The position numbers were made by a program, and so were the translations under genes. Below are positions 10,091-18,380 of a stretch of DNA of 64,000 bases, piece by piece. Source of the DNA: Hymenobacter baengnokdamensis (lineage in GTDB: Bacteria > Bacteroidota > Bacteroidia > Cytophagales > Hymenobacteraceae); contig NZ_CP044285.1 in the NCBI RefSeq assembly GCF_008728635.1, positions 496,001 to 560,000 on the forward strand, read 5' to 3'. Positions within the stretch are counted from its first letter, which is position 1, and the number at the start of each line of letters is the position of its first letter. The notes below the pieces were generated by a model that saw only the letters and a list, made by a program, of their open reading frames with translations, made no database searches and had not been told where the DNA came from.

Positions 10091-10139
10091 GAAGTAATCT
10101 AAAAATTATAACCTTATATTATAATTTTTAGATTACTTC
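10091..10139. repeat. Perfect 21-bp inverted repeat with 7-nt loop
   Basis: Arms 10091-10111 (begins GAAGTAATCT, ends AATTATAA) and 10119-10139 are exact reverse complements around CCTTATA. The stem is AT-rich and lies about 250 nt behind the start of the minus-strand gene and about 550 nt before the second adhesin, so it does not follow any gene. It could be a cruciform, a dimeric repressor site or a MITE remnant. Confidence 0.75.
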
Positions 10140-10322
10140 TATGCCCACTGAGGAAGTTTTCTGATATCAATAATGTTTTGCATTATTTTACCAAAGACTA
10201 TTTTGCGCAACTTTTTTCAACCTAACTAGAGTACTCTTACCTAAGCTTTTACCTAAGCATAAGAGATGGGCTTTGCAGAGCTAACCCCATTCAGATAGAA
10301 AATAGATTAGTTGAACGAAATC

Positions 10323-10355
10323 TTTACTTCACTTAGTACCCCCATCATAGCTTTG
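10323..10355 (+). promoter_or_regulatory. Candidate promoter of the second adhesin
   Basis: TAGCTTTG at 10348-10355 matches TAnnTTTG exactly. TTTA at 10323-10326 is one base from the TTTG -33 element, with a 21-bp spacer. The start codon is 331 nt further on. Confidence 0.4.
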
Positions 10356-10685
10356 TAAGTATTCAAGACAGCGTATGGTATTTCTATGGATATAAACCGA
10401 CTGTTTGCTTCTCTTCCCACAGTGCACCTTACTACTTTTCGCACACTTTTCGATAAGTGCCTGGCTACTCCAAAAGCTTATTTTTTACTCCGCTTTTGCG
10501 CTCTGAAAAATTTTGACAATAAGCGGTTTCGCATCACTTTTTATGTGGAGCCCCTACGCTACCCGGCATTTGCTGACTAGCTCTTTTACGCTAGTGGCAC
10601 TTCGCCCAGCCTTACTCAGTAGCGGCTCCTTACCTCACCACTCTTCCCTTCGCTCACCGCTTTTCCTGCTTAGCATCTGCTCTTT

Positions 10686-12785
10686 ATGAAATTAACTTTA
10701 CGATTACTCACTTTGCTGCTGCTTGTGCTGGGCGCGCGGGCGGGCTGGGCAAATAATACGCTCACACCGGGCATTACCGCCAATACTGCCTATTCTTCTG
10801 GTGGTAGCACTATTACCCTTAGCTTAACGTATACCAACACGTACAACTCAGGAACCGACAGGCCAACAGTAGCTACCCGTACTGTAACTGGTTTGCCAAC
10901 CGGGCTGACGGGTGTCACGTTTGCTGGGCCGGGCAGTGCAAATGCAACCTATAACTCGGGGGCGGGTACGGTTACATTTAGCTCTCTGGCTCCCGGCCTA
11001 GCCTCAGGAACCAATACCTTAGACTTTACTATTTCATTTGTAGTGCCAACGGGCGGTATCAGCACTTTTACGGCTACCTCTGCCCCTACCACAGCTACTA
11101 CAAACACCAACGTTAACCCGACTTCGGTTAGCGTGACGGTTACTCAAGGAACCGTTGACCTAGCCACTACTCTGAGTGGTGCCACTAGGGCAGTAGTGGG
11201 TCAAACAGTGTATTATCAGGCCACCACGACTAACAATGGAAACGCAACCGCGAACAGCTTGGTGGCTACTATCACCCTGGCTAATAAGCCAGCGGCCAAC
11301 ACGGTAACAGTAACCGGCGGCACCTATGATTCCGCTACGGGTATTGTTTCATTTACCAGCACAACGCTGGCGGCCGGAGCCTCGGTGGTAAATACTGTAA
11401 GCTTTGTTGCGCAAGCTTCTCCGGCTACGGTGAGCGGCAAGGCCGCCAGCACCTCGGCCACCACGGATGCGGCACCCGCTGATAATAATGGCTCGGCGGC
11501 TAGTGCGAACATAACTACTACCATTACTCCTACCGGCGCAGCCGGAACTGCCGCACCCTGCGCTACGGCTGGTAAGGATGGCGCAGCTACTGCGCTTTCG
11601 ACTACCCCCAATGCTTATTATCCCAGTACGGCTGCTCAAACGCTGACAGCCGGTACTACTACGACTATTGCGGTGGGCGCGGCCCGCGGCGCGGCCACTA
11701 CAATCGCCGCCGGCGACCTGCTGCTCATCATACAGATGCAGGGGGCCAACCTCAATACTACCAATACCGACAGCTACGGTGACGGCGTAGCTGGTGGCTC
11801 GGCCAATGGCACGACCAACTTCACGGCCGGCACCTACGAATATATCACGGCAGCCAGCGTCAATGGAGGCTTCTCGGCTGCGGCTGGCGGCACCATTACG
11901 TTGAGCACGGCCGTTAAGAACAGCTATGCCAACGCGGCAGCTACCTCTACCACGGGCCAGCGCATATTCCAGGTAATCCGGGTGCCACAGTATACCAACG
12001 TTACGCTGGCTGCTAATATCTTGCCGGTAGCCTGGAACGGTACTACGGGTGGTGTTGTAGCCATTGACGTAGACGGCCAGCTGAACCTGAACGGCTTTAC
12101 GATTGATGCCTCGGGCCTCGGCTTCCGCGGTGGCGCGGGCCGTCAGCTTGGAGGCGATAACTCGGGCACTACTACGGGTACTGACTATCTCTTGTCGGCG
12201 AGCCTGAACACTGGGGGTACGAAGGGCGAAGGCATTGCCGGCACGCCGCGCTATGTCAATGACCCAGCCTATGCTACGGCCAACAACGTACTTCTTGATA
12301 CACGTACGGCTACTACTGGCTACCCCACCCTGTTGCCAGCCACACTGACTGATGGCTATCCTGGCGGAGACAATGGCCGGGGCGCACCTGGCAATGCCGG
12401 GGGCGGGGGCACAGATGCTCATCCGACTTCCAATGACCAGAACACTGGGGGCGGTGGCGGTGCCAATGGGGGCCAGGGCGGCCGGGGTGGCAATTCCTGG
12501 AGCAGCAACAACCCCGTAGGAGGCGAGCCTGGCGCGGCATTCCCCGCATCTAGCAGTAGCCAGCTGGTCATGGGCGGTGGCGGCGGGGCGGGTACCACCA
12601 ACGATGGCACCGGCACGCCTGGCGCCGGTTTTGCCAGTAGCGGCGCAGCCGGTGGGGGAATAGTAATGGTACGAACGGGCACACTTACTGGTACAGGCAC
12701 CATCCTGGCCAATGGTGCCAATGCTAATAATACGGTAAACAATGATGGCGGTGGGGCGGCGGCTCTGGCGGCTCTATCCTCGTAA
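10686..12785 (+). CDS. Second giant adhesin, N-terminal part (reading frame broken)
   Basis: This is the first 699 codons of a roughly 2453-aa T9SS adhesin. A signal peptide (about 1-22) is followed by two DUF11-like modules (about 40-260, the second with VDLATTLSG and TTNNGN), then a region starting near 340 with DLLLIIQMQGANLNTTN and a glycine-rich stretch (about 560-690) dense in GGGGG and GGRGGN repeats. The frame runs into a stop at 12783-12785 just after a glycine-rich coding stretch. One extra G in the run at 12753-12756 would keep the frame open into the downstream part, giving a continuous Gly/Ser stretch and then ILVTVTNNQ. The segment has secretion information but no sorting domain of its own. 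Confidence 0.8.
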   Translation: MKLTLRLLTLLLLVLGARAGWANNTLTPGITANTAYSSGGSTITLSLTYTNTYNSGTDRPTVATRTVTGLPTGLTGVTFAGPGSANATYNSGAGTVTFSSLAPGLASGTNTLDFTISFVVPTGGISTFTATSAPTTATTNTNVNPTSVSVTVTQGTVDLATTLSGATRAVVGQTVYYQATTTNNGNATANSLVATITLANKPAANTVTVTGGTYDSATGIVSFTSTTLAAGASVVNTVSFVAQASPATVSGKAASTSATTDAAPADNNGSAASANITTTITPTGAAGTAAPCATAGKDGAATALSTTPNAYYPSTAAQTLTAGTTTTIAVGAARGAATTIAAGDLLLIIQMQGANLNTTNTDSYGDGVAGGSANGTTNFTAGTYEYITAASVNGGFSAAAGGTITLSTAVKNSYANAAATSTTGQRIFQVIRVPQYTNVTLAANILPVAWNGTTGGVVAIDVDGQLNLNGFTIDASGLGFRGGAGRQLGGDNSGTTTGTDYLLSASLNTGGTKGEGIAGTPRYVNDPAYATANNVLLDTRTATTGYPTLLPATLTDGYPGGDNGRGAPGNAGGGGTDAHPTSNDQNTGGGGGANGGQGGRGGNSWSSNNPVGGEPGAAFPASSSSQLVMGGGGGAGTTNDGTGTPGAGFASSGAAGGGIVMVRTGTLTGTGTILANGANANNTVNNDGGGAAALAALSS
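12753..12756 (+). other. Frameshift site: G4 run, one G missing
   Basis: Upstream the frame reads GGT GGG GCG GCG and stops 27 nt later. With five Gs it reads GGT GGG GGC GGC GGC TCT and continues through the next part to 18046. The full length 10686-18046 plus one base is exactly divisible by three. This may be a sequencing error, a true mutation or slippage. Confidence 0.8.
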
Positions 12786-12811
12786 CGGTAACCAACAATC
12801 AATCGGCTACC

Positions 12812-15800
12812 TTGACCCTCACTGCTAACGGTGGTACGGGCGGCAATAATGCCGGGGCAGGCACCTCGCACGGTCCCGGTGGCGGCGGCGGCGGCGGGGT
12901 TATCCTGACTAATAGCACTGTGACGGCTACCGCAACTGCTAACGGCGGCACTAATGGTACGACTGTGCCCGGTGCTATTGCCTACGGCTCAGCGCCCGGC
13001 ACTATCGGCATAAGCAACTCAGCTATTAGCAATAGCATTGCCAACAGTACGGCTGGCGCTAACTGCATCGCCGACGTAGCGACTACCATCACGGGCCCCG
13101 CCAATGCCAATGCCGGCTCGACGGTAACACTCAGTGCCACCTTCAGCAACATCGGGGCCCAGCCGGCGGCTGGCGTCACGCGCACGGTAAGCCTGCCGGC
13201 TGGCGTACTCAACCCTATCGCGGCTGGTGCCACCATCACCGGCAACGTGCTGTCGGGCTACACGGTAACCTACCCGGCTACTTCGCTGGCTTCGGGTGCT
13301 TCCAATACATATACCATTACCTACGTGGCGCCCGGCAGCGGGCCGGTAACGGCTACCTCGAACACCTCAACCACAACAACCGAAGGCGGCCTGACGTCCA
13401 ATAATACTTCCTCCGTCACGACGGCCATCGGCCCGATTGCCGACGTGACAACTGCCCTCACCGGTCCCTCGACCGTGAGCGCCGGCCAGCCAACGGGCAC
13501 GTACACGGCAACGTTTACCAACGAAGGCCCTTCGACGGCTACTGCCGTAACCCGGCAGGTAACGCTGCCCGCGGGCGCCACTAGCGTAGTACTGCCTACC
13601 GGGGCTACCCTCACCGGCAGCACGATTGACTTCGGCACGGCTTCTACGCTGGTCAGCGGTGCCAGCAACGCCTTCAGCTTCAGCTTCACACCGGCGACGA
13701 CGGCCACGGGTAGCGTGGCCATTACGAGCAACGTAACGACGACGACTCCGCAGGGCAGCGACACGGCGCCTAACAGCTCGACCATCAACGCTACGGTAGC
13801 GCCGACGGCCGATGTTTTCACGACCGTGACGGCTACTACTGCTTCGGTAGCGGCAGGTACGCTAGCCTCGGCCGGCACGCCGCCCAAGTTTACGGTGGTC
13901 TTCAACAACAACGGTCCTGCTACGGCAGCCGGCGTAGTAGCCGCCGTGCAGCTGCCTAAGGGCCTGACCAACGTAACGGCTACCAACGGTGGCGTATATA
14001 GCAGCGCAACAGGGGTGGTTACCTACGCGGGCCTGACGTCTATCGCCAGCAGCACCCCAACCACCTCCGTTATCACGTTCGATGCCCCGGCGACCGGTCC
14101 GGTCGTGGCCGCAGCCACCGTATCGACAACGACCAGCGAAGCCGGCCAGACGGCCAACAACACGGCCAATACGGCTATGACCATCACCCCGGCCTTCGAC
14201 CTGGCCACGACGCTGACGGGCCCAACCTCGGCCGTAGCCGGCGACCCAGTAACCCTGGCGGTGACCACGACCAACAACGGCCCGAGCGCCGTAGCTAACG
14301 CCGTGCAGACCCTACAGCTGGTAAGCGGCCTGACTAACGTGTACGTAAGCAACGGCGGGGTGTATAACTCCTCCACCTCGGCCCAGACCCTGGTAGCAAA
14401 CGGCGTGACCTACCCGGCCGTACCGGCCGGCGGGGTGGTTTTCCCCACGCTGCCCAACGTGCCCAGCGGCCAGACGGTCGCCAATACCGTGAGCTTTACC
14501 ATGCCCGGCACGGCTTTCGCCCCCACGGCCCTGGTAACACCCAACACCGCCTCGACTGCCACCACGGCCGGCGATACCAATACGGCCAACAACGCGGTTG
14601 GTATCAACGGCAGCACCAGCACCAGTCCGGCCTCGGTGGCCGTGAGCACCACAGCTGCCGGCACGGCCAACGCTTACACTAAAATCAGCTCGTCGGTAGC
14701 TACTACCACGGTGGGCAGTAACGTTACGCTAACCGTCATCACGGGCAACAACGGCCCCGGCCAGGCTACCGGCGTTTCGCAAACGGTGCAGATTCTGCCG
14801 GGCTTTACTACGAGTACCATTCAGGTAAACAGCACTACGGGTACGTTGAGCGGCAACGTTATCACCTTTGGCACCAACGGTCCCACATACAATACGCAGA
14901 CCGGCATCGTGACCTTCTCTACCCTGGCCAACGGCGTGAACGGCAGCACCAGCGGCACGAGCGTGAGCAACACGATTACGTTTGCGGCCCCGGCCTCCAC
15001 GGGCAGCAACGGCCCGCTGCTGGCGACGGCGATGGTAAGCACCTCCAACACCGACCCCGTACCGGCCGACAACGTGGCGGCAGTCGCCGTTACGCTGCTG
15101 CAATCGACCGACCTGGCCACGACCATCGCGGGCCCGGCCTCGGCTACGGCGGGCCAGTCGGTTCAGTACACGGCTACCTTCCTCAACAACGGCCCGATGG
15201 CTGCCACCGGCGTCACTGAGACGGCGCAGCTGCCGGCCGGCCTGGCCGGCGTCACCATCACCGATGGCGCGGGCAATGCGGTGAGCGGGGCTTCGTACAG
15301 CACCACCACCGGCCTGGTTACTTTCCCGACCCTGGCCACGGACCCCAACGGGACCACCCAGGTATACAAGCTGACCTTTGCCGCCCCGGCGCTGAGCTTC
15401 AGCCCGCGCAGCAGCGTTGGGTCGAGCAGCTCCGACGCCGTGGCGACCAACAACAATGCCAGCGTCGCTACTACGGTAGCCGCCTCGGCCGACCTGGCCA
15501 CCACGGTAGCCGGCCCGGCCACCGCCGTAGTGGGCAACGCGGTTACTTACTCGGTGAACACCACCAACAACGGCCCCTCGGTGGCTACCAGCACCGTAAC
15601 GACCTTGCAGCTGGCAACCGGCTTTACCCCGGCTACCCTGCAAGTGGGTGGCCAGACGGGTACGCTGAGCGGCAACGTCATCACCTACAGCAGCGGCGCT
15701 ACGTATAACACGAGCTCGGGCCTGGTTACCTTCCCGACCCTGGCCAGCCTGGCCAACGGCCAGACGGTGAGCAACTACGTGACCTACGTAATGCCCAATG

Positions 15801-18046
15801 CCACCGGTGGCCAGACCACCGGCGTTGCTTCGGCCAGCTCGGCGGCAGCCGACCCTATTGCCAGCAATAACACGAGCAGCGTTGCTACCAGCATCGCCCC
15901 GACTACTACAACCTCGGCTGATATCACGGCGACGGTAGCGGCTTCGGCCAGCCCCGTCAACGCCGGCGCGGCCGTAACCTTTACGGCGACCTACGGCAAC
16001 ATCGGCACCGACCCGGCCGTGAACGTACGGCCCACGCTGCAACTGGTACCGGGCCTGACGACGGCCAGTGTCCAGGTAGTAGGACAATCGGCGGGCACGC
16101 TGAGCGGTAACGTTATCACCTTCGGCAACGGCACTACCTACAACACGACCTCGGGCCTGGTTACCTTCCCGACCGTAGCCAGCCAGGTTACCGGCAGCAC
16201 CGGCAACGTCAGCTACCAGGTGCAGGTAACGGCCCCGACCAACGGGCCGCTGCTGGCTACCGCCGCCACGACTTCCGACACGAGCGAGCCGGCAACGGCC
16301 GCTGCTCAGGCCAACAACGTGAACAGCGCCAGTGTAACCATCACGCCCGTGTTCGATGAGGTAACGAGCATCAGCGGCCCGGCTACGGCGCTGGCCGGCA
16401 CGAGCCAGACGTATACCGTAACGACCACCAACAACGGCGCGTCGCTCACGGCCAACGCCACTACCCAGACGGTAACGCTGCCCAGTGGCCTCACGCCCAC
16501 CAACATCACGAATGGCGGAACGTATTCAGGCAACACCATCACCTGGACGGTAGCTGCTGGCCAGGCGGCTGGCAGCAACGGCGCCGTGGCCAACAGCTTT
16601 ACCGTGGTCCAGCCCGCAGGCGGCCTCACGCTCACGGCCAACGTAGCGGTAACCGGCGAAAGCAATACCGCTAACAACAGCGCGACCACCACCACTACGG
16701 CTACCAACCAGCCCCCGCTGGCCTACGCCGTGGTGAATACCCTGCAAAGCCCAATGGGCAACACCGCTGCTAATAACAGCTTGATGCCCAATGGCCTGCT
16801 CATCTCGCCGCTGGCCGCTTCTGACCCCGAGAACGCGCTCAGCACTACGACGCCGTTTACCATCGTGAGCATCCCGCCCACTTCGCAGGGCGTACTGTAC
16901 TACAGCAACAACGGCAGCAGCACGGGTACGTATGCCGCCGTGGCCGCCAACCAGACGCTGACTGCCGCGCAGGCCGCCACGCTGCGCTTCCTGCCCAGCA
17001 CGTCGTTCATGGGGAATGCCTCGTTCACCTACCTGGCTACCGATGCCGCCAGCAACCAGTCGCCAGTAGCAGGCTACACCATCCCGGTAGCGGCCGACCA
17101 GTCGACTTCCTACGTGAAATACAACGACTCGAAAACCAGCAAGTACGCCAACAACGATGTCCTGGCGCAGGTAACTGACCCCAACACGGCAGTGTACACC
17201 TCGGCCGGCACTATCTACGACACGACGACCGGCGTTCTGCAAGCCGGCGCGGCCAATGGCCTGCCCACTACCGGCACCAACGCCGTGCTGGCTTCGGGTA
17301 CCCTGCCGGCCGGGGTAAGCCTCAACCCCGCTACCGGAACTATCTACGTTAGCAATGCCAGCTTACTGGTTAACAATAAAACGGCCCAGACCTACACGGT
17401 GTCGGTTACGACTACCGATAGCAACGGCGGTACCAATACCGCACCCGTTACGTTTGGCATCGGGGCCTACCCGCTGCCGGTTGTGCTCACGGCCTTTACC
17501 GCCACTGCCGTGCAGAACCGTGACGCGCTACTGACCTGGACCACCGCCTCGGAGCAGAACAGCGACCACTTTGAGGTCGAGCGCAGTCTCGAAGGCACGA
17601 GCTTCAGCAAAATAGCGGAGCTGGCTGCCCAGGGTACCACGGCCACTACCAGCGGCTATACCTATACCGATGCCAACATTGCGGCCCGCACGCAAGGCAC
17701 GGCTTATTATCGCCTGCGGCAGGTAGACCTCGATGGCTCCGCCTCCTACTCGCCAGTTCGGGCAGTAAGCTTCACCAAGATTGCTACGGTAGCCCTGGCG
17801 CTGTACCCCAACCCAGCAACGATGACGACCACCCTGGACCTGAGCCAGCTGCCCGCCACCGGTTCTTACCAGGTAGCGCTGCTGGACGCCACCGGGCGCC
17901 AGGTACTGGCGGCCACGCTGGCCGGCGGCCAGCTTCAGTCCCTGAGCCTGGCAAGCCTCGCAACCGGCATCTACCATGTAGTAGTAACCGGTACCCTGGC
18001 CGATGGCTCGGTACTGCGCCAGGTGCTGCAATTGAGTAAAGAATAG
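12812..18046 (+). CDS. Second giant adhesin, C-terminal part with T9SS sorting domain
   Basis: This is the rest of the broken adhesin. Sequence in this frame is already protein-like from about 12757, so the ATG at 12812 is probably not a natural start. It continues the glycine-rich stretch (GPGGGGGGG), then has nine DUF11-like modules, most opening with DLATT or DVTTA and an NNGP motif, two cadherin-like modules (VLYYS, FTYLATD) and the same C-terminal block as the first adhesin. That block contains QNRDALLTWTTASEQNSDHF and the type A T9SS sorting domain (LYPNPAT to the terminal LSKE). Without the N-terminal part it has no signal peptide, so as read it could not be exported. Confidence 0.8.
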   Translation: MTLTANGGTGGNNAGAGTSHGPGGGGGGGVILTNSTVTATATANGGTNGTTVPGAIAYGSAPGTIGISNSAISNSIANSTAGANCIADVATTITGPANANAGSTVTLSATFSNIGAQPAAGVTRTVSLPAGVLNPIAAGATITGNVLSGYTVTYPATSLASGASNTYTITYVAPGSGPVTATSNTSTTTTEGGLTSNNTSSVTTAIGPIADVTTALTGPSTVSAGQPTGTYTATFTNEGPSTATAVTRQVTLPAGATSVVLPTGATLTGSTIDFGTASTLVSGASNAFSFSFTPATTATGSVAITSNVTTTTPQGSDTAPNSSTINATVAPTADVFTTVTATTASVAAGTLASAGTPPKFTVVFNNNGPATAAGVVAAVQLPKGLTNVTATNGGVYSSATGVVTYAGLTSIASSTPTTSVITFDAPATGPVVAAATVSTTTSEAGQTANNTANTAMTITPAFDLATTLTGPTSAVAGDPVTLAVTTTNNGPSAVANAVQTLQLVSGLTNVYVSNGGVYNSSTSAQTLVANGVTYPAVPAGGVVFPTLPNVPSGQTVANTVSFTMPGTAFAPTALVTPNTASTATTAGDTNTANNAVGINGSTSTSPASVAVSTTAAGTANAYTKISSSVATTTVGSNVTLTVITGNNGPGQATGVSQTVQILPGFTTSTIQVNSTTGTLSGNVITFGTNGPTYNTQTGIVTFSTLANGVNGSTSGTSVSNTITFAAPASTGSNGPLLATAMVSTSNTDPVPADNVAAVAVTLLQSTDLATTIAGPASATAGQSVQYTATFLNNGPMAATGVTETAQLPAGLAGVTITDGAGNAVSGASYSTTTGLVTFPTLATDPNGTTQVYKLTFAAPALSFSPRSSVGSSSSDAVATNNNASVATTVAASADLATTVAGPATAVVGNAVTYSVNTTNNGPSVATSTVTTLQLATGFTPATLQVGGQTGTLSGNVITYSSGATYNTSSGLVTFPTLASLANGQTVSNYVTYVMPNATGGQTTGVASASSAAADPIASNNTSSVATSIAPTTTTSADITATVAASASPVNAGAAVTFTATYGNIGTDPAVNVRPTLQLVPGLTTASVQVVGQSAGTLSGNVITFGNGTTYNTTSGLVTFPTVASQVTGSTGNVSYQVQVTAPTNGPLLATAATTSDTSEPATAAAQANNVNSASVTITPVFDEVTSISGPATALAGTSQTYTVTTTNNGASLTANATTQTVTLPSGLTPTNITNGGTYSGNTITWTVAAGQAAGSNGAVANSFTVVQPAGGLTLTANVAVTGESNTANNSATTTTTATNQPPLAYAVVNTLQSPMGNTAANNSLMPNGLLISPLAASDPENALSTTTPFTIVSIPPTSQGVLYYSNNGSSTGTYAAVAANQTLTAAQAATLRFLPSTSFMGNASFTYLATDAASNQSPVAGYTIPVAADQSTSYVKYNDSKTSKYANNDVLAQVTDPNTAVYTSAGTIYDTTTGVLQAGAANGLPTTGTNAVLASGTLPAGVSLNPATGTIYVSNASLLVNNKTAQTYTVSVTTTDSNGGTNTAPVTFGIGAYPLPVVLTAFTATAVQNRDALLTWTTASEQNSDHFEVERSLEGTSFSKIAELAAQGTTATTSGYTYTDANIAARTQGTAYYRLRQVDLDGSASYSPVRAVSFTKIATVALALYPNPATMTTTLDLSQLPATGSYQVALLDATGRQVLAATLAGGQLQSLSLASLATGIYHVVVTGTLADGSVLRQVLQLSKE

Positions 18047-18140
18047 CCCGCTCACACCAGCTGTCTTTCTGGAAAAAGCTCCTCTCATCTGAGAGGAGCT
18101 TTTTTGTTTTCCAGGGGATTAGCACAACTTTCAGGTCCGG
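17459..18140 (+). repeat. 682-bp direct repeat, copy B (3' end of second adhesin)
   Basis: This copy is collinear and gap-free with 8427-9108. It covers the sorting-domain block, stop codon, terminator and the following non-coding sequence up to AGGTCCGG, where similarity ends abruptly in both copies. Confidence 0.85.
18073..18105 (+). terminator. Intrinsic terminator after the second adhesin
   Basis: The same 10-bp stem as at 9041-9073 is flanked by A5 and T6, but the two loop bases are TC (18088-18089) instead of GA, i.e. the reverse complement. Confidence 0.92.
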
Positions 18141-18380
18141 GCACTGCTCGGTTGGGGTGGGCGGTCGGCTTTGGGCCTGGCACCCGAATTGGCAAGCACC
18201 TCTAATAGGCACTCTTATCGCATTCAGCTATTCGGCTCAAAAAAGTAGGTTTATATTATAAAGTTCTATTATTTAGAATTCTGCAATACGACTTTTTATC
18301 CCCCTCCCTTACCACACCAGCTATTTTTAACCAGTACCTTTGCGGCTCATCAGTAGTTCGCTTTTTAGCTCAATGTGCTT
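18141..18380. other. Gap before the third adhesin
   Basis: With the terminator segment before it, the non-coding stretch runs from 18047 to 18380. The second half is AT-rich, with a TAnnTTTG box at 18335. No coding frame or RNA gene was recognised. Confidence 0.5.
18335..18342 (+). promoter_or_regulatory. Candidate -7 box for the third adhesin
   Basis: TACCTTTG matches TAnnTTTG exactly, 39 nt before the ATG at 18381. No clear -33 element was found. Confidence 0.45.

Larger units (their letters stand above)
9838..10685. other. AT-rich divergent intergenic region before the second adhesin
   Basis: This 848-bp gap lies between divergent genes. It contains a perfect 21-bp inverted repeat (10091-10139) and a promoter-like pair at 10323-10355. 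A 64-codon frame at 10386-10580 lies in the presumed leader; it has no recognisable domain and is not called a gene. If the promoter is right, the adhesin mRNA has a leader of about 325 nt, long enough for regulation, but no known riboswitch fold was recognised. Confidence 0.55.

Noticed and set aside
10386..10580. 64-codon frame in the leader of the second adhesin
   Set aside because: No recognisable domain, no similarity to the frame at 389-607 and no clear translation signal; it could still be a leader peptide, but nothing supports that.
12419..12871. Minus-strand 150-codon proline-rich frame
   Set aside because: It is antisense to the glycine-rich adhesin region; Gly codons read as Pro on the other strand.
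14729..16087. 452-codon minus-strand frame inside the second adhesin
   Set aside because: It is an Arg/Gly-rich shadow of the repetitive DUF11 coding strand, with no domain.
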